Source: Pectinophora gossypiella
Taxonomy: Eukaryota; Arthropoda; Insecta; Lepidoptera; Gelechiidae
Reading direction: 5' to 3'
Length of the DNA: 64,000 bases
Assembly: GCF_024362695.1 (NCBI RefSeq)
Contig: NC_065407.1
Coordinates: forward strand, 6,758,001-6,822,000
Shown: piece after piece, positions 52,001 through 55,000 of the stretch
Position numbering within the stretch: the first letter of the stretch is position 1
Layout: every line of letters begins with the position of its first letter
The notes under the pieces: generated by a model
Told to the model about the DNA's origin: nothing
Seen by the model: the letters and a program-made list of their open reading frames with translations, nothing else
The model's database searches: none
Made by a program: the position numbers and the translations under genes

Positions 52001-55000
52001 GGTAGTAATCTTGTTTTACATGACATGGCTGCCGAAAATCGGCGAAGGACCTCTCTGGGAAGACAGGATGACGCTAGAGCAGGAGAGGTGCCAAGCGTCG
52101 TGGTGGGCCAACATACTGTATATCAACAATTATGTGAACGTTGACAAATTAGTGAGTGCTATATATTTTGTAAAAACACATCTAGTGTAAACACATAAGT
52201 ACTTACTTATTTGTAGATATACTTCTTTCCAGTTGTTTTTTCACACAAACCTTACTGGTCCAACTGTGCATAAGTTGTGCATAAGCTTATGAACATCTAA
52301 ACTAAGAATTTTCTATGAACAATTTTTAGTAGAAAAATAAATTAAACATGTGAATATTAAAGTAAGCTTTATCGCATTTAAAATATTAGAACAAATTGAG
52401 ATTTTAGGAACTTATCGTGCCTTTTATCTTTTTAGTGCATGTTCCAGTCTTGGTATCTATCAGTGGACACTCAGCTGTTTTACATCGCACCGATCTTCAT
52501 CTACAGTCTCTGGCGATGGAGAAAAGTTGGACCAACATTCCTTGCTATTGGCACCATCATTTCCCTTGCCATTCCTGCCATCATCACCTTCAGAGACCGT
52601 TTGGACGCAACCTTATTGTTCTACGCAAAAGAATGCACCGACATCAGTACCAATTTCTACTTCAAAGAAGCATATATCAAAACACATATGAAAATGACAC
52701 CTTATTTCATGGGGATGCTCACAGGGTACATTTTGCATCGAATCCAGACAGAAAAGTAAGTTTATTTAGATTTTTTCTGTAGGTTATTTATTAATTTGAT
52801 TCAACAACCGAGATGATTTTACGTTGCTCTGAAGCACAGAATATCAATGAAATTGAGTAAGTATGTGGTTTGGTTTCCATTATAACGATTTGGAACATAC
52901 ATATATATTCCGATTTTTATTTCATCTATCGTTAAACATTGCGGTTTCAAATCAATAGACCGTTTTCCAACAATCAACTGGAACAAAATGGATTTCCATT
53001 TGAATCAATCAAACGTATTGAATGTTTCAGAATTTGTGTAAATAAAAGCACGATCCAATATTTTTTTTATCCCTCACAGAGATTCTAACGAAGCGTAAAA
53101 AAATAGAAATAGTCAACGCAAAATGCCAGTGAGAGAAGGAAATAAACAACTTATGCCATATTATACAACCAATGACGTATACGAAGCTTGTAGTAATCAT
53201 CTCTTTCGAGGAGATCGATTCAAACATCGTTTTGGATTATTGATATTATGATATACACAGTTTGTCAATAAATCTTGCAATTATTTTCATAATTCAATTA
53301 TAATTCTTAATCTTCAACGTAACTAATTGCGTCTTCCTTATCAGTTATCAGCTCTCTAAGCTTCTGAAAATCTTCGGGTGGATGACCAGCATCGTCTTGG
53401 GGACAGTCACCACCTTCTCCGTCAGTCTGTTCTATCAAGAATGGTACCAGTACAGCAGTATCGAAGCCGCTGCCTACATATCCCTACATAAACTAGCCTG
53501 GGGTATTGCCAACGGCTGGCTTATCATAGCCTGTGCTACTGGGAATGGAGGTAAGTAATTTATATACACCTACTTAATCTGTATGAAAAGAATTCGTCGT
53601 GAAAAAAAGAAACATCACTGATATTTTTAGTGTTAATGAACAATACGCTCATCAATTGGAATAGCAGAAGAATCATGCTGATTTTACATAAAAGGGTATT
53701 GCGAATACATTTACAGTGCAAATATTTTCCGACAATATTATTTAAATTGGTATTATAGCGCCTGAAATGGGAATAAGTGTTCTTGTCCAGCACACTTCGT
53801 GTCAATCATCCATGATAATTAATAATTTCGAACACATTCAAATCTCGAAACTGTTAAAACCTTTCCTTTTACTTCGATTTTCATAGTAGTAATTGAGCTT
53901 TGTTCTTCAATGCAATGTGTGCCTATTCTGGATTTAATTTAATTTTGACAGAAATTTAAAGTAGCTTTATTTGTTTTCTGCCTTAAAGCACCACTTGGAA
54001 AGGAATAGTCATACTCAGGCGTTTACTTCTGCCAAAGTGTCTGCATATTTGTATCATCAAAAACTAGTTTGTATTCTAGCGACTGATCTTGTCACCGCGC
54101 AATAGTGTTTACTGGTTTGTAGATAATTATCAATAGAAATGTCAAAGAGAAGTCTGCGTATACAGCTATGAATCTCGTTGGTCATTTTAACCACCTGGTT
54201 CACTCCATGACAAACAATTCTTTCGAGAGCTGGTAGTAAAGTACCTATCAAGTAGTAAGCTAGAATGTGATTAAATATTGTAAATCAATCATATTAGCCT
54301 TCACAGCTATACATTTATATTATTAGCCATTTCAATAAAACTGACTTATTATTTATTATTTTCCAGGAATCTTCCACATGCTGTTAACTTGGAAATTCCT
54401 GGTGCCGATATCAAGGCTGACATATTGTGCGTACTTAGTCAATGGTATTGTCGAATTGTACTACGTGGGACAGTTGCGACATCCTCTACATGTCACTTTC
54501 TTCACTGTGGTGAGTAGTTGAGGACTAAAAATGTATCTTCTTCTTCGAAGCAAGTCGTCTTCATCTTGTCACATTATCCTTTGGACTTCGACACTCTCGT
54601 GGTGGAAGGATTTGTAAATACTCATGACATATTAACACAGGTTGCCTGTAGTGGTGTAGTGTGGCTATCTGAGCTATGTCAATTCCTCTATGAATGTGCC
54701 CATGTGTGTCCCTAGCTGTTTCCGTAACGAGAAAAAGATAATGATTATTGTACATATAGTGACTAATAGTTAACGGAGAGTGTCATTTAAAGAAAATACC
54801 CTGTGAAATCAATCCCTGAGAAAGAAATGTATATTCTAACATGAAAATCATCGTGATATAAGAATGTCATCTGTACATTTCTACTCCACATTTCTTTCTG
54901 TTTGAGAGTCCTAAAAAATTTGGACTCCGAATTAGTGGGACTGAATCGGCGCATTCAGTCAACAGCGATTGACTGTATACTGATGTCGCGAACTGACGTA